64,000 nt of DNA from Nodosilinea sp. PGN35 (lineage in GTDB: Bacteria; Cyanobacteriota; Cyanobacteriia; Phormidesmidales; Phormidesmidaceae). Under the pieces are notes generated by a model. It saw only the letters and a list, made by a program, of their open reading frames with translations. It was not told the origin of the DNA and searched no databases. Where the stretch lies: contig NZ_JAQKQJ010000007.1 of assembly GCF_029109325.1 (NCBI RefSeq), forward strand, positions 166,979-230,978, given 5' to 3'. Below are positions 43,083 to 52,300 of this stretch, piece after piece. A program made the position numbers and the translations under genes. Numbering within the stretch: the stretch's first letter is position 1; the number at the start of each line of letters is the position of its first letter.

Positions 43083-45467
43083 TTAGCTGTCTGCTGCCAG
43101 CTGCCGCGCGATCGCCCCAGACCAGGTTTCCGTCAGCGCGACCACCGATTCATCCATTACGGCTTGCCCCGCCTGGGTCGCCACCGTCAGCCGGTTACCG
43201 TGGACGCTGCCCAGCCACTGCCAGGCATCGGCCAGCTGATGGCTGAGGTATGCCTCCCACTCGGCTTGGCGATCGCGGCTCACCGAGACCAGAATGCGCG
43301 CGCCGCCTTCCCCAAACAGCAGTCTGTCCCACCGTAGGTCGGTTTGGGACGCCGCCAGGGGCAGTTGCACCATGGCTCCCAGCCCGCCACTGATACACGA
43401 TTCCGCCAGGGCAACGGTCAGCCCCCCCTCGGCGCAGTCGTGGGCCGATCGCACCCAGCCCTGGGCAATGCCGTGGCGGCAGGCGGCCTGGACACGCTTC
43501 TCCAGGACCATGGCGATCGCCGGGGGCTGCCCGGCAACCTGACCGTGGATCGCCGCCAGGTACTCTGAACCGCCCAGGGTGACTAGGGGATTGCCCTCTG
43601 AAATTGCCGTCCCCGTCTGCTCCACCGGCACGCCCAGCAGGTAGATTAAGTCGCCGTCTTGCTGCCAGCCCTGGCCACAGGTGTAGGTCAGATCGTCGAT
43701 CAGCCCCACCATGCCGACCACCGGGGTGGGGTAGATGGGCTGGGGGTTGCCCTGACTATCCACCGTTTCGTTGTAGAGCGAGACGTTGCCGCCGGTGACG
43801 GGGGTTTCAAACTCGCGGCAGGCGTCGGCCAGCCCCCGGCAGGCGTTGGCCAGCTGCCAGTAGCCGACGGGCTTCTCAGGGCTGCCAAAGTTGAGGTTGT
43901 CGGTCACCGCCAGGGGTAGGGCACCGACACAGCTGAGGTTGCGGGCGGCTTCGGCTACGGCGGCTTTAGCGCCTTCGTAGGGGTTGAGGTAGACGTAGCG
44001 GGCGTTGCAGTCTACCGTAGCCGCCAGCCCTCGGGTGGTACTGCCCGGTCGATACCCCGGCACCGCTTCCAACGGGCGCAGGCGAATCACAGCGGCGTCG
44101 CCCTGGCCGGGGCGCTGGACGGTGTTGTTTTGCACCTGGTGGTCGTACTGGCGATAGACCCAGGCTTTGGAGGCGATCGTGGGTTGCCCTAGCAGCCGGT
44201 GGAGAACCCCAGTCCAGGAGGTGTTCCCCGCGTCCGGCAGGGCGATCCCGGCAATGGAACAGGGGGGCAGGCTGGCTTCGCTCCAGGCCCAGGCCTTCTG
44301 GGCGTAGTCGGGCGGTTCGGCCAGCAGTTCTCGGTGATAGATCGGCGTATTTTCGGCCAGGGCCAGGGCGGGAATTTCGGCCGCAATATCCCCCTTAAAC
44401 AAAATCCGCACAATGGAGTCAGCGATGACGCTCCCAGCCACCACGGCGTGGAGGCCCCAGCGCTCAAAGATCTCGATCACCTCGGCTTCGCGGCCCTTGG
44501 CAACCACAAACAGCATGCGCTCCTGAGATTCAGACAGCAGGTACTCGTAAGGCACCATGCCCGTTTCCCGCACCGGAATCAGGTCGAGATCGAGCTCAAT
44601 GCCGACGCCGCCCTTGGCCGCCATCTCGGCGGTGGAGCAGGTGAGGCCCGCTGCCCCCATGTCTTGGGCGGCGACGATCGCCCCCGTCTTAAACGCCTCC
44701 AAACAGGCTTCCACCAGGGATTTCTCCAGGAATGGGTCGCCCACCTGCACCGCCGGGCGGTCTTGCTCTGACTCATCGGTCAGCTCGGCACTGGCAAAGC
44801 TGGCCCCGCCCATGCCGTCGCGCCCGGTGGTTGAGCCCACGTACACCACCGGGTTGCCGATGCCCGCCGCCCCCGATTTCACAATCTCGTCGGTTTCCAT
44901 AATGCCGATCGCCATCGCATTCACCAGCGGGTTGCCGTTGTAGGCGGTGTCAAAATACACTTCACCGCCCACGGTGGGCACCCCAAAGCAGTTGCCGTAG
45001 TGGGCAATGCCCGACACCACCCCCTGACAGAGGCGGCGGGTGCGGCTGTCGGCCAGGTCGCCAAATCGCAGGGAGTTGAGCACGGCGATGGGCCGCGCCC
45101 CCATGGTAAAAATGTCGCGCAGAATGCCGCCCACCCCGGTGGCCGCCCCCTGGAACGGCTCCACGGCGGACGGATGGTTGTGGGACTCGATTTTGAAGGC
45201 CACCCGCAGCCCGTCGCCGGCATCGATCACGCCAGCATTTTCCCCTGGCCCCACCAGCACCCGTGGCCCCTCGGTGGGGAACTGCTTCAGCAAGGGGCGC
45301 GAGTTTTTATAGCAGCAGTGCTCTGACCACATCACCCCAAACATGCCCAGCTCAGCGCGGTTGGGGTGGCGGCCCAGGCGATGGACGATGTCGTCGTACT
45401 CCTCGGGCCTAATGCCTTCGGCGGCGATCTCTGCGGGGCTAAACGGGGCAGTAGAAAAGGCTGTCAT
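43083..45467 (-). CDS. purL: Phosphoribosylformylglycinamidine synthase, large subunit
   Basis: 794 residues from ATG 45467 ([15 protein letters not shown]); a longer frame continuing to 45995 is antisense to the sigma factor gene and is rejected. The AIR-synthetase-type tandem domains are present (EHCCYKN near 50 with the catalytic His; [11 protein letters not shown]). It is the PurL of the three-protein PurLQS complex, which amidates FGAR to FGAM using ammonia from PurQ. PurQ and PurS are not in the window. The stop lies 443 bases before purF. Confidence 0.95.
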   Translation of the reverse strand: MTAFSTAPFSPAEIAAEGIRPEEYDDIVHRLGRHPNRAELGMFGVMWSEHCCYKNSRPLLKQFPTEGPRVLVGPGENAGVIDAGDGLRVAFKIESHNHPSAVEPFQGAATGVGGILRDIFTMGARPIAVLNSLRFGDLADSRTRRLCQGVVSGIAHYGNCFGVPTVGGEVYFDTAYNGNPLVNAMAIGIMETDEIVKSGAAGIGNPVVYVGSTTGRDGMGGASFASAELTDESEQDRPAVQVGDPFLEKSLVEACLEAFKTGAIVAAQDMGAAGLTCSTAEMAAKGGVGIELDLDLIPVRETGMVPYEYLLSESQERMLFVVAKGREAEVIEIFERWGLHAVVAGSVIADSIVRILFKGDIAAEIPALALAENTPIYHRELLAEPPDYAQKAWAWSEASLPPCSIAGIALPDAGNTSWTGVLHRLLGQPTIASKAWVYRQYDHQVQNNTVQRPGQGDAAVIRLRPLEAVPGYRPGSTTRGLAATVDCNARYVYLNPYEGAKAAVAEAARNLSCVGALPLAVTDNLNFGSPEKPVGYWQLANACRGLADACREFETPVTGGNVSLYNETVDSQGNPQPIYPTPVVGMVGLIDDLTYTCGQGWQQDGDLIYLLGVPVEQTGTAISEGNPLVTLGGSEYLAAIHGQVAGQPPAIAMVLEKRVQAACRHGIAQGWVRSAHDCAEGGLTVALAESCISGGLGAMVQLPLAASQTDLRWDRLLFGEGGARILVSVSRDRQAEWEAYLSHQLADAWQWLGSVHGNRLTVATQAGQAVMDESVVALTETWSGAIARQLAADS

Positions 45468-45556
45468 GGGGTTGGAGGGAAGTTGCCTCACCGATCTTAG
45501 CCCTAAGTTGTCGTTTGGCGCGGGGAAAGGGAGTAGCGAGGTTTGGGGAGAGGGAG

Positions 45557-46786
45557 CTAGGGGAGCTGACGCGATCGCCCCAGGAGAAACTCCCGCACGG
45601 CAGCGTCTTCTGAGAGCCCGATGGCGCGCTGGTAGGCGGTTTTGGCGGCGGTGCCTTGGTTGAGGCTGTGCAGCAGGTGGGCTTTTAATGCCCAGTAGGG
45701 CTGGTAGTTTTTGACCGCGTCGGGGGGAATGGTCTCTAGGGCTTGCAGGCTGGCGGCGAAACCCTGGGCGGCGGCGATCGCCGCCGCCTGGCTCACCCTG
45801 GCCCCCAGGGTGGGCGCGACCTGGAGCAAGCCCTCGTAGAGCAGCACGATCGCCTCCCAGTCGGGGGCCTGTCCGCGCGATCGCTGCATGTGGGCCGACT
45901 GAATGGCGGCCTCTAGCTGAAAGCGGCCGATGTGCTGGGCCGCCGCGGCTTGCCTCAGATACTGTTCGGCCTCGTGCACCATGCCCTGCGACCACAGCTC
46001 AGTATCTTGCTCCGACAGGGGCACGTAGGCCCCCGCCGTGGTGCGACGGGCCTCGGCCCGGGCTTCGCAAAACAGCATCAGGGCCAGCAGCCCCTTGGCC
46101 TCGGGCTCCTCGGGCATGAGGTCTACGCAGAGGCGGGCCAGCCAGAGCGCCTCCGCCGTGAACCCCCGGTGGCGGGCATCACCGCCAGCGACGGCGTCCC
46201 AGCCCAGGGTGTAGACCGCGTAGATTGCCTCCAGCACAGCCTGGAGCCGCGCGGGCAACTCCGCTGCCTCAGGAATTTCAAAGGCAATGCCCGCGTCGCG
46301 AATTTTGGCTTTAGCCCGCACCAGGCGCTGCCCCATGGTGGTGGGCGACACCAAAAAGGCCGAGCCAATCTGGTGGGCATTGAGCCCCAGAATAGTTTGC
46401 AGCATCAGCGGCGTGTGCACGCTGGCATCGATGGCGGGGTGGGCGCAGACGAACAGCAGTTTTAGCCGCTCGTCGGGGAACGTCAGCTCCTCTGGGGCGG
46501 CACTGGCGGTGGTGCAATCGTCTGTCTCTAGCCAATGCACCACCTTGTCCCGGGTCTTGGCGCGCCGCGCGGCATCGATCAGCTTGCGCCTGGCCGCCAG
46601 CAGCAGCCAGGCCTCAGGGTTAGGCGGCATGCCCTGCTCGGGCCAGGTTCGCAGGGCGGCGACAAAGGCATCGCCGAGGGCATCTTCCGCCGCCATCACA
46701 TCGCGCGATCGGCTGACCAGGTAGGCCAGCAGGCGACCGTAGGCGGTGCGGGCGGCGATTTCTACCCCTCGGCGAGCGGTGGTCAT
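45557..46786 (-). CDS. ECF sigma factor of the ECF42 type, with TPR-like tail
   Basis: 409 residues. Sigma2 region (about 1-75) with the ECF-type [16 protein letters not shown] and sigma4 region (about 100-170) with [22 protein letters not shown]. The remaining 230 residues form a helical tail with TPR-like repeats. ECF42 sigma factors carry exactly such a C-terminal tail, and their genes usually lie next to DGPF/YciI proteins, as here. No anti-sigma factor is present, which fits ECF42, where the tail is thought to regulate. Four bases separate its start from the DGPF stop. Confidence 0.88.
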   Translation of the reverse strand: MTTARRGVEIAARTAYGRLLAYLVSRSRDVMAAEDALGDAFVAALRTWPEQGMPPNPEAWLLLAARRKLIDAARRAKTRDKVVHWLETDDCTTASAAPEELTFPDERLKLLFVCAHPAIDASVHTPLMLQTILGLNAHQIGSAFLVSPTTMGQRLVRAKAKIRDAGIAFEIPEAAELPARLQAVLEAIYAVYTLGWDAVAGGDARHRGFTAEALWLARLCVDLMPEEPEAKGLLALMLFCEARAEARRTTAGAYVPLSEQDTELWSQGMVHEAEQYLRQAAAAQHIGRFQLEAAIQSAHMQRSRGQAPDWEAIVLLYEGLLQVAPTLGARVSQAAAIAAAQGFAASLQALETIPPDAVKNYQPYWALKAHLLHSLNQGTAAKTAYQRAIGLSEDAAVREFLLGRSRQLP

Positions 46787-46790
46787 GGGG

Positions 46791-47153
46791 TTAGGCCATG
46801 GCCGGGGCGGGCAGTACGGGCCGCACTTCTACCGCGCCATAGCTGGCCGCCGGGCAGCGGGCCGCCCAGTCCAGGGCCGCATCCAGGTCGGGCACGTCGA
46901 TCAAAATGAAGCCGCCCAGCTGCTCTTTGGTGTCGGCGTAGGGGCCGTCTTGCACCTGGCGCTGCCCCTGCTTGAGTCGCACGGTAGTACCCGTGTGGCC
47001 CGGCTGGAGAATGCCGCCGCTGGTGTCCAGACCCGCCTGCTTCAGGGCTCCGGCGTAGGCCTGGTAGGCCCCCCAGTAGGGCTCAGCCTGGGCTGCGTCG
47101 GTGCGGTTACCAAAGGCCTGCTCGGTTTCGTAAATTAAAATGGCGTACTGCAT
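46791..47153 (-). CDS. DGPF domain protein (YciI family) paired with the ECF sigma factor
   Basis: 120 residues. The fold is the YciI/DGPF ferredoxin-like barrel, with the motif DGPYADTKEQLGGF at 69-82 (the family DGPF box). Such proteins are the regular genomic partners of ECF42 sigma factors and are thought to be part of the same regulon, function unknown. It is first in a two-gene operon with the sigma factor gene, four bases apart. Confidence 0.9.
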   Translation of the reverse strand: MQYAILIYETEQAFGNRTDAAQAEPYWGAYQAYAGALKQAGLDTSGGILQPGHTGTTVRLKQGQRQVQDGPYADTKEQLGGFILIDVPDLDAALDWAARCPAASYGAVEVRPVLPAPAMA

Positions 47154-47319
47154 TGGAAGACTCCGTAGTTAGGGAATAGTTAGAAGGCGTTGAGCGACCT
47201 TCTATAACTACAACGGCTGGGGGAGAGCCATTTCGACAGCGATCGCAAACTTTTTTCGCTAACTTTCCCTCGCCGGGGCAATCGCTGCTGCATCGGCGGC
47301 TTCAAACTATAGCTTTAGC

Positions 47320-47337
47320 CAGTCTGGTTGAGACATT
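47320..47337. repeat. Dispersed 18-bp repeat
   Basis: CAGTCTGGTTGAGACATT, identical to 17522-17539. Both copies are intergenic and about 30 kb apart. It is followed here by a palindrome TGCAAACGTTTGCA at 47351-47364. Confidence 0.75.
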
Positions 47338-47419
47338 GCCCAGACGAACGTGCAAACGTTTGCACACTCTAAAGATGCTTGGATATCCTAACCAACGCGA
47401 CCGTCGAATCATGATGGGC

Positions 47420-48406
47420 TCAAGCGTACTTAGCCAAAAACCTGTTCAGGTCGGTAAAGGTGCCCGCTCGGGTCAGAATGGGTTCCTCATAGCCCTTCAT
47501 CTCGACGGTTAGGCGTTTGAAGCAGGGGTCATCAGCTCCGGCTTTTTCTAAATACTTGTAGGTGGTTTCGCCGATGGCAATGTCGAGCCCCAGCGGTTTA
47601 GTGGCTGACTCAAGGCGAAAGGCCGAATTGACGGTATCGCCCAGCGCGGTATAGTCGGGGCGATCGCCGCTGCCGGTGTTGCCGACCATGGCGTAGCCGG
47701 TGTTGATACCGGCCCCAATGCGCAGCGGGAACGGCAGCGGAAACTGCTCGTGGAGCTGGCTGGTCATTTCGGCCAGGGTGCTGACGGCCTGTAAAATCTT
47801 GACGATGCTGGCCTGGTCGGCCCCCTCAGGGCCGTGAACCCACACCGTCATCACGGCATCGCCAATGTACTTATCGACCCAGCTGCCGTACTGGCCAATG
47901 ATTTCTCCGGCGCGGCGAAACCAGGTGCCGATAGCCTCGGAGAGAATCTTTTCATCAATTTGACGGGTGAGAATGGTGAAGTCGCGAATATCGACCACCA
48001 TGACCGAAATCAGCTGCCGCACGTGGAGCATGGCCGTAGCGGTGGCCTCCGGACTGCGGTCTCCGCTAGGGGATTCATCCCTCGCCACAGCCGCATCCTG
48101 GGGTGAGAAAAATCGCAGCTCGGTCTGGCCAAAGGTGAGCAGGTCACCGTCCTGGAGAATCACCGGCACGCTGACCCGCCGCCCGTTGACAAAAGTGCCG
48201 TTGCGGCTGCCCAGGTCGATCAGGTAAAACCTGCCGCTTTCGGCCCCCTGGAGCATGGCGTGGTTGCGCGAGATCCAGCGGTCGGGCAGCACAAAGTTGT
48301 TGTCGTCGCCGCGCCCTACCGTCCAATAGTTGCCGCCCACCAAAGACAGCTGGCGATCGCCGGAGCCGGTTTTAAGCGCAAGGTAGGGGCCAGAAGAAGA
48401 AATCAC
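47420..48406 (-). CDS. FHA-domain adenylate cyclase
   Basis: 328 residues. The N-terminal FHA domain (about 20-95) has GRG, ISRNHA and DLGSRNGTFVNG, which bind phospho-Thr peptides. The class III catalytic domain (about 135-290) has metal Asp139 and Asp183, the adenine Lys179 in DKYIGD, Thr253 in YTALGD, and Asn260/Arg264 in the VNSAFRLE segment, so ATP is the expected substrate. An FHA domain on a cyclase links cAMP production to Ser/Thr phosphorylation. It is the second cyclase in the window. No kinase gene is adjacent. Single-gene unit. Confidence 0.92.
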   Translation of the reverse strand: MISSSGPYLALKTGSGDRQLSLVGGNYWTVGRGDDNNFVLPDRWISRNHAMLQGAESGRFYLIDLGSRNGTFVNGRRVSVPVILQDGDLLTFGQTELRFFSPQDAAVARDESPSGDRSPEATATAMLHVRQLISVMVVDIRDFTILTRQIDEKILSEAIGTWFRRAGEIIGQYGSWVDKYIGDAVMTVWVHGPEGADQASIVKILQAVSTLAEMTSQLHEQFPLPFPLRIGAGINTGYAMVGNTGSGDRPDYTALGDTVNSAFRLESATKPLGLDIAIGETTYKYLEKAGADDPCFKRLTVEMKGYEEPILTRAGTFTDLNRFLAKYA

Positions 48407-48554
48407 GACGGTAAATTAAGGGCATAGGCGGAGAGCAAGCGAGTGCGATCGCTCTCGCATCAAGGTTTGATTCAAGCTTTGACTGCGGTAGATACCCCAA
48501 CATTATCCTTAAGCTGCCCCCATTATGCCAGAGATGCCGACCTCAGTACGCTAC

Positions 48555-49271
48555 CTAGGCCAGGGCTGCCGTCAAGAAAAACAGACCATCGACAATTAGG
48601 GTACTAAAGACCGCCCCCCCAAAGGCCCACCAGGCCAGCTGGCGGGAGGTGCTGAGGGCGATCGCCGTCGCCACCAGCAAAAACAACACCAAAATCACTG
48701 CCCTACAGGCCGCCACATCAGTCTGTAGAGTAGCGCTGGCCGCCCGCAGCACCAGCGGAGCCGCATCCGGGCTGGTGAGCATTAGCTGACGCCAAACGGG
48801 GAACAGCTCCATCCAGTTGATGTAGAGGTCTGTAACCGCCGTTCCCAGTAAAGAACCTAGAAAAAAATAGCTGCCTACCCGGCCCCAGCCCTGGTGTAGA
48901 CACACCAGGGCAATGGGTAATCCCAGGGCTTCAATCGGCAGATGAACCACCGGATCCCAGCGAAACCAGCCCCAATACAGCGAGCCCGTGAGCCAGATCC
49001 ATCCGAAGCCAACGATCAAGTCGCCCCAAAGGCTCCACCGGGGGTGCTTCATCAGTAAGGCCCCCAGACCTAGCCAAAGGGGCGTCATGGCCAGGCTGAC
49101 CCAGGGAAAGTAGCGCACCAAAGGAGCCTGCACAAACACCGGCAGAATGACCAAGCCCAGCGCTGCCCCAAAGACTTGAAGCTGAAGACCAGACCGCGCC
49201 GCCCAGCCCCGCAGTAGGGCTAGCCACGGCAGCATTTCGCTAACTGGAGCAGAACTGTAGGAAAGGCTCAA
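48555..49271 (-). CDS. Multi-spanning membrane protein, DUF3120-like
   Basis: 238 residues with six or seven hydrophobic segments. Sequences such as LQVFGAALGLVILPVFVQAPLVRYFPWVSLAMTPLWLG fall in a cyanobacteria-specific family that I recall as DUF3120, function unknown. No catalytic motif. Probably in the thylakoid or plasma membrane. Neighbours (FHA-cyclase, uppP) give no functional clue. Confidence 0.7.
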   Translation of the reverse strand: MSLSYSSAPVSEMLPWLALLRGWAARSGLQLQVFGAALGLVILPVFVQAPLVRYFPWVSLAMTPLWLGLGALLMKHPRWSLWGDLIVGFGWIWLTGSLYWGWFRWDPVVHLPIEALGLPIALVCLHQGWGRVGSYFFLGSLLGTAVTDLYINWMELFPVWRQLMLTSPDAAPLVLRAASATLQTDVAACRAVILVLFLLVATAIALSTSRQLAWWAFGGAVFSTLIVDGLFFLTAALA

Positions 49272-49702
49272 GGTAATTCTGAGTATTTAGTTAATCATTG
49301 TTAACATAACATGCCCCGGAGGGGGATGGGTAAGTCGAAGGACGGGGATGGCAGGATTAAGGTTGTCTTTAGGTTCACATCTCCAGGCGGTGGGTTAAGC
49401 CTTCACAAAGAAGGTTGCTCCTCCAGGGCGCTGGGATGACCTCTTCCTAAAATGTTGAGGGGAGGAAAACAGTATCTGTTTTAGTAAGTCACTGCCTTGG
49501 CAAGTCACTGTTTTGGTCAGTGCTGCCGGAGGGCGGAGCAATCTTCCTTAACTCAGTGTAATTATTTTAAGTCTCTCAGAAATCGCCCTAGGGTAGGGCC
49601 ACAGCGATTGCCTTTCTCTATACGGTTGACAATCGTTCAGGTTAGAGGCAATTTGGCTTCGCGGCTTGGCAAGTCCAATGGTGGGCTACAGCCGACCACC
49701 CT
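49272..49702. other. Intergenic region upstream of uppP
   Basis: About 430 bases without a gene. AAGTCACTG occurs twice 18 bases apart (near 49483 and 49501), and TTGACA is at 49626-49631 without a convincing -10 at the right distance. No small RNA recognised. Confidence 0.45.
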
Positions 49703-50644
49703 ATGTCCCATAAATTATGGTTGAGTTCTATGAATGGTCTGGTCTTTAGTCTGGTGGCAACGGTAGCCCAGATCGGCGATCCCGTGCCTGCGCCAGTTAT
49801 GGATGATATGAATTTGTTTCAGGCGGTGGTGATCGGCATCGTGCAGGGGTTTACCGAGTTTTTGCCCATTAGCAGCACCGCCCACGTCAAGATGATCCCG
49901 GTGGTGCTGGGCTGGGGCGACCCAGGGGTAGCGTTTACCGCAGTTATTCAGCTGGGCAGCATTGCCGCTATTCTCTGGTACTTCTGGGACGATCTGCGCC
50001 AGGTCACCGTAGACATGGTTAAGGCCACCCTGGCGCAGCAGTACAACACCTCCGAGTTTCGCCTTGGCTTCGGCATTTTGCTCGGCACCGTGCCGATTGT
50101 GGTGGGCGGTCTGTTGATCAAGATCTTCATTCCCGATTTTGACAATTCACCGCTGCGCAGCAGTGCCACCATTGCAACGGTATCGATTGTGATGGCGCTG
50201 CTGCTGGCGCTGGCAGAACTCCTGGGCAACCACAAACGCACCTTTGAAACCCTGGATCTCCGCGATGGTCTGACGATGGGGTTAGCTCAGGCTCTAGCCC
50301 TGATTCCGGGGGTATCGCGCTCGGGCTCAACGCTGACGGCGGGCCTGTTTATGGGGCTGGAGCGATCGACCGCCGCCCGATTTTCATTTTTGCTGGGGGT
50401 GCCGGCCATTACCCTGGCCGGGCTGGTGGAGCTGCAGGGCCTGCTCGACGGTGGCCTGGGGGCGATCGGCTTTGTCCCGCTGGTCGGTGGGCTGCTGGCC
50501 GCCGTGGGCTCGTCCTACCTGGCAATTTTCTGGCTGATTCGTTTTCTCAAACAGCACAGCACCTGGCTTTTTGTGTGGTATCGCCTGGCCTTTGGGGCGG
50601 CGATTCTCATGGCTCTGGCCACCGGAAGAATGCAAAACATCTAA
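49703..50644 (+). CDS. uppP: Undecaprenyl-diphosphatase UppP
   Basis: 313 residues. Both family motifs are present: QGFTEFLPISSTAH and PGVSRSGST, with eight hydrophobic segments. It dephosphorylates undecaprenyl diphosphate to recycle the lipid carrier of peptidoglycan and glycan synthesis in the inner membrane. ATG 49703 or the in-frame ATG 49730 could be the start. The radical SAM gene follows after 41 bases in the same direction. Confidence 0.94.
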   Translation: MSHKLWLSSMNGLVFSLVATVAQIGDPVPAPVMDDMNLFQAVVIGIVQGFTEFLPISSTAHVKMIPVVLGWGDPGVAFTAVIQLGSIAAILWYFWDDLRQVTVDMVKATLAQQYNTSEFRLGFGILLGTVPIVVGGLLIKIFIPDFDNSPLRSSATIATVSIVMALLLALAELLGNHKRTFETLDLRDGLTMGLAQALALIPGVSRSGSTLTAGLFMGLERSTAARFSFLLGVPAITLAGLVELQGLLDGGLGAIGFVPLVGGLLAAVGSSYLAIFWLIRFLKQHSTWLFVWYRLAFGAAILMALATGRMQNI

Positions 50645-50685
50645 TATAGGAGGGCACTTTTGCTTTTTTAAGGCCTGATTCAGCT

Positions 50686-52095
50686 ATGGCTGCCCCGGCT
50701 GTCCGCCCTGCCCGCATTACCCGCGTGCTGTCCGACTCGATCGCTGAAGAGGTTGGCTTTGAGCCGGGCGATGCCCTGGTGGCCATCAACGGCCAGAAGC
50801 CGCGAGATTTAATTGACTATCGCTTTCTCTGCGCCGATGAAGATCTGACCCTGGAGGTGCTCGACGGCCGGGGCAAAACCCACCGCATTGCCATTGAAAA
50901 AGACATTGACGACGATCTGGGGCTGGAGTTTGAAACCGCTCTGTTTGACGGCCTGATGCAGTGCAACAACGCCTGCCCCTTTTGCTTTATCGATCAGCAG
51001 CCCCCCGGCAGGCGCGGTACGCTCTACCTCAAGGACGACGACTATCGCCTCAGTTTTCTCTACGGCAGCTATCTCACCCTGACCAACCTGCTGCCCCAGG
51101 AGTGGGAGCGCATTGCCCGCATGCGGCTATCGCCCCTGTACGTTTCGGTGCACGCAACGGAGCCAGAGGTGCGATCGCGCCTGCTCAAAAACCCTCGGGC
51201 CGGGCAGATTCTCGATCAGCTGGCCTGGTTTCAGGCAGAGCGGCTGCAAATTCACGCCCAGGTGGTGGTTTGCCCCGGCATTAACGACGGCGATCGCCTC
51301 GCCACCACCCTGCGCGATCTAGCCCGATTCCACGGGGGCGAGGTGCCAGCGGTGGCCTCAGCGGCGGTGGTGCCGGTGGGGCTGACCCGGTTTCGCCCCG
51401 CCGATGACGAGCTCACCCCGGTAACCCAGGCCCAGGCCCAGGCGGTAATCGCCCAGGTGCAGGCGTTTCAGGCGGAGTGTCGCCAGCGGTTTGGCACCAG
51501 TTTTGTCTGGCTGGCCGACGAGTGGTTTCTGATTGCCCAGCAGGCGGTGCCCGCCGAGAGTCATTACGAAGACTATCCCCAGTTGGGCAACGGCGTCGGA
51601 TCAATTCGGCAGTTTCTCAAGCAGTTTGAGCAGTCGGCGGATGAGTATCTGCCCCAGACTGTGAGCCCGCCTCGGGTTCTGACCTGGGTGGTGGGCAGCG
51701 CGGTGGAGCACGCCTTTCGGCCCATTGTCGAGCGCCTCAACCGGGTCGAGGGCTTGACGGTACGTCTAGCTGCCCTGGCCAGCGACTACTGGGGCCGAGA
51801 GATGACGGTGACAGGCCTGCTGACCGGTCACGATCTGCTGCTGGGACTGCGCGATCGCCCCCTGGGGGACGCCCTGCTGCTGCCCACCGTTATGCTTAAG
51901 CCCAGCGACTCGGGCGACCCCAGCGACACCCTGTTTTTAGACGACCTGAGCGTTGCCGAAATCAGCCAGCGCCTCAGCTGCCCAACGATTCCCGTAGACG
52001 ATACCGATACCCTTGTGCAGGCCTGCTGCGGCGATCTGCCTGGGCCAAGCTTTGGCGGTTTACAGCCCGCCGCTGGCTACTGGGCTCCGTCGTGA
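50686..52095 (+). CDS. PDZ-radical SAM protein of the TIGR03279/DUF512 type
   Basis: 469 residues. A PDZ-like N-terminal domain (about 1-80, GFEPGDALVAINGQKP) leads to a cluster motif CNNACPFC (C-x3-C-x2-C, about 90) and a DUF512 C-terminal half. In cyanobacteria this family is a conserved protein of unknown substrate, proposed to be a radical SAM enzyme with iron-sulfur chemistry. It may be in an operon with uppP, 41 bases upstream, but no link to cell wall chemistry is established. Confidence 0.88.
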   Translation: MAAPAVRPARITRVLSDSIAEEVGFEPGDALVAINGQKPRDLIDYRFLCADEDLTLEVLDGRGKTHRIAIEKDIDDDLGLEFETALFDGLMQCNNACPFCFIDQQPPGRRGTLYLKDDDYRLSFLYGSYLTLTNLLPQEWERIARMRLSPLYVSVHATEPEVRSRLLKNPRAGQILDQLAWFQAERLQIHAQVVVCPGINDGDRLATTLRDLARFHGGEVPAVASAAVVPVGLTRFRPADDELTPVTQAQAQAVIAQVQAFQAECRQRFGTSFVWLADEWFLIAQQAVPAESHYEDYPQLGNGVGSIRQFLKQFEQSADEYLPQTVSPPRVLTWVVGSAVEHAFRPIVERLNRVEGLTVRLAALASDYWGREMTVTGLLTGHDLLLGLRDRPLGDALLLPTVMLKPSDSGDPSDTLFLDDLSVAEISQRLSCPTIPVDDTDTLVQACCGDLPGPSFGGLQPAAGYWAPS

Positions 52096-52099
52096 TTGT

Positions 52100-52114
52100 A
52101 CTAAACCGTTTAGT
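52100..52114. promoter_or_regulatory. Palindromic operator-like site upstream of tolC
   Basis: ACTAAAC-C-GTTTAGT is a perfect 7-1-7 palindrome, a size and symmetry typical of TetR-family operators. It lies 187 bases before the tolC start, just after the radical SAM gene stop. No TetR gene is in the window. Confidence 0.55.
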
Positions 52115-52300
52115 TTGCTAGAGTGATGGGTGAAAATTTTGCGCTGGCTGCTTCCCCCTGGGGAGACAAATTTTCCCTCTCTAGGGGTATAGATCCCTGT
52201 TTGTCGGGCCAAACTTAGGCCACATGCCGATATGCTAAAAAACTGTGGCAGAAAATTTTCGTTTTCCCCGTTGGTGACTCAATTTCGCTGCTAATAGCCC

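Noticed and set aside
43013..43246. Plus-strand frame beginning MGLGRCERKAAALALMLTIAVF that resembles a signal peptide
   Set aside because: It runs antisense through the 3' end of purL, loses protein-like character after the hydrophobic part, and has no ribosome binding site.
45468..45995. N-terminal extension of the purL reading frame by 176 codons
   Set aside because: The extra part is antisense to the ECF sigma factor gene, is compositionally odd (many Gly/Arg/Pro) and the family start [15 protein letters not shown] is at 45467.
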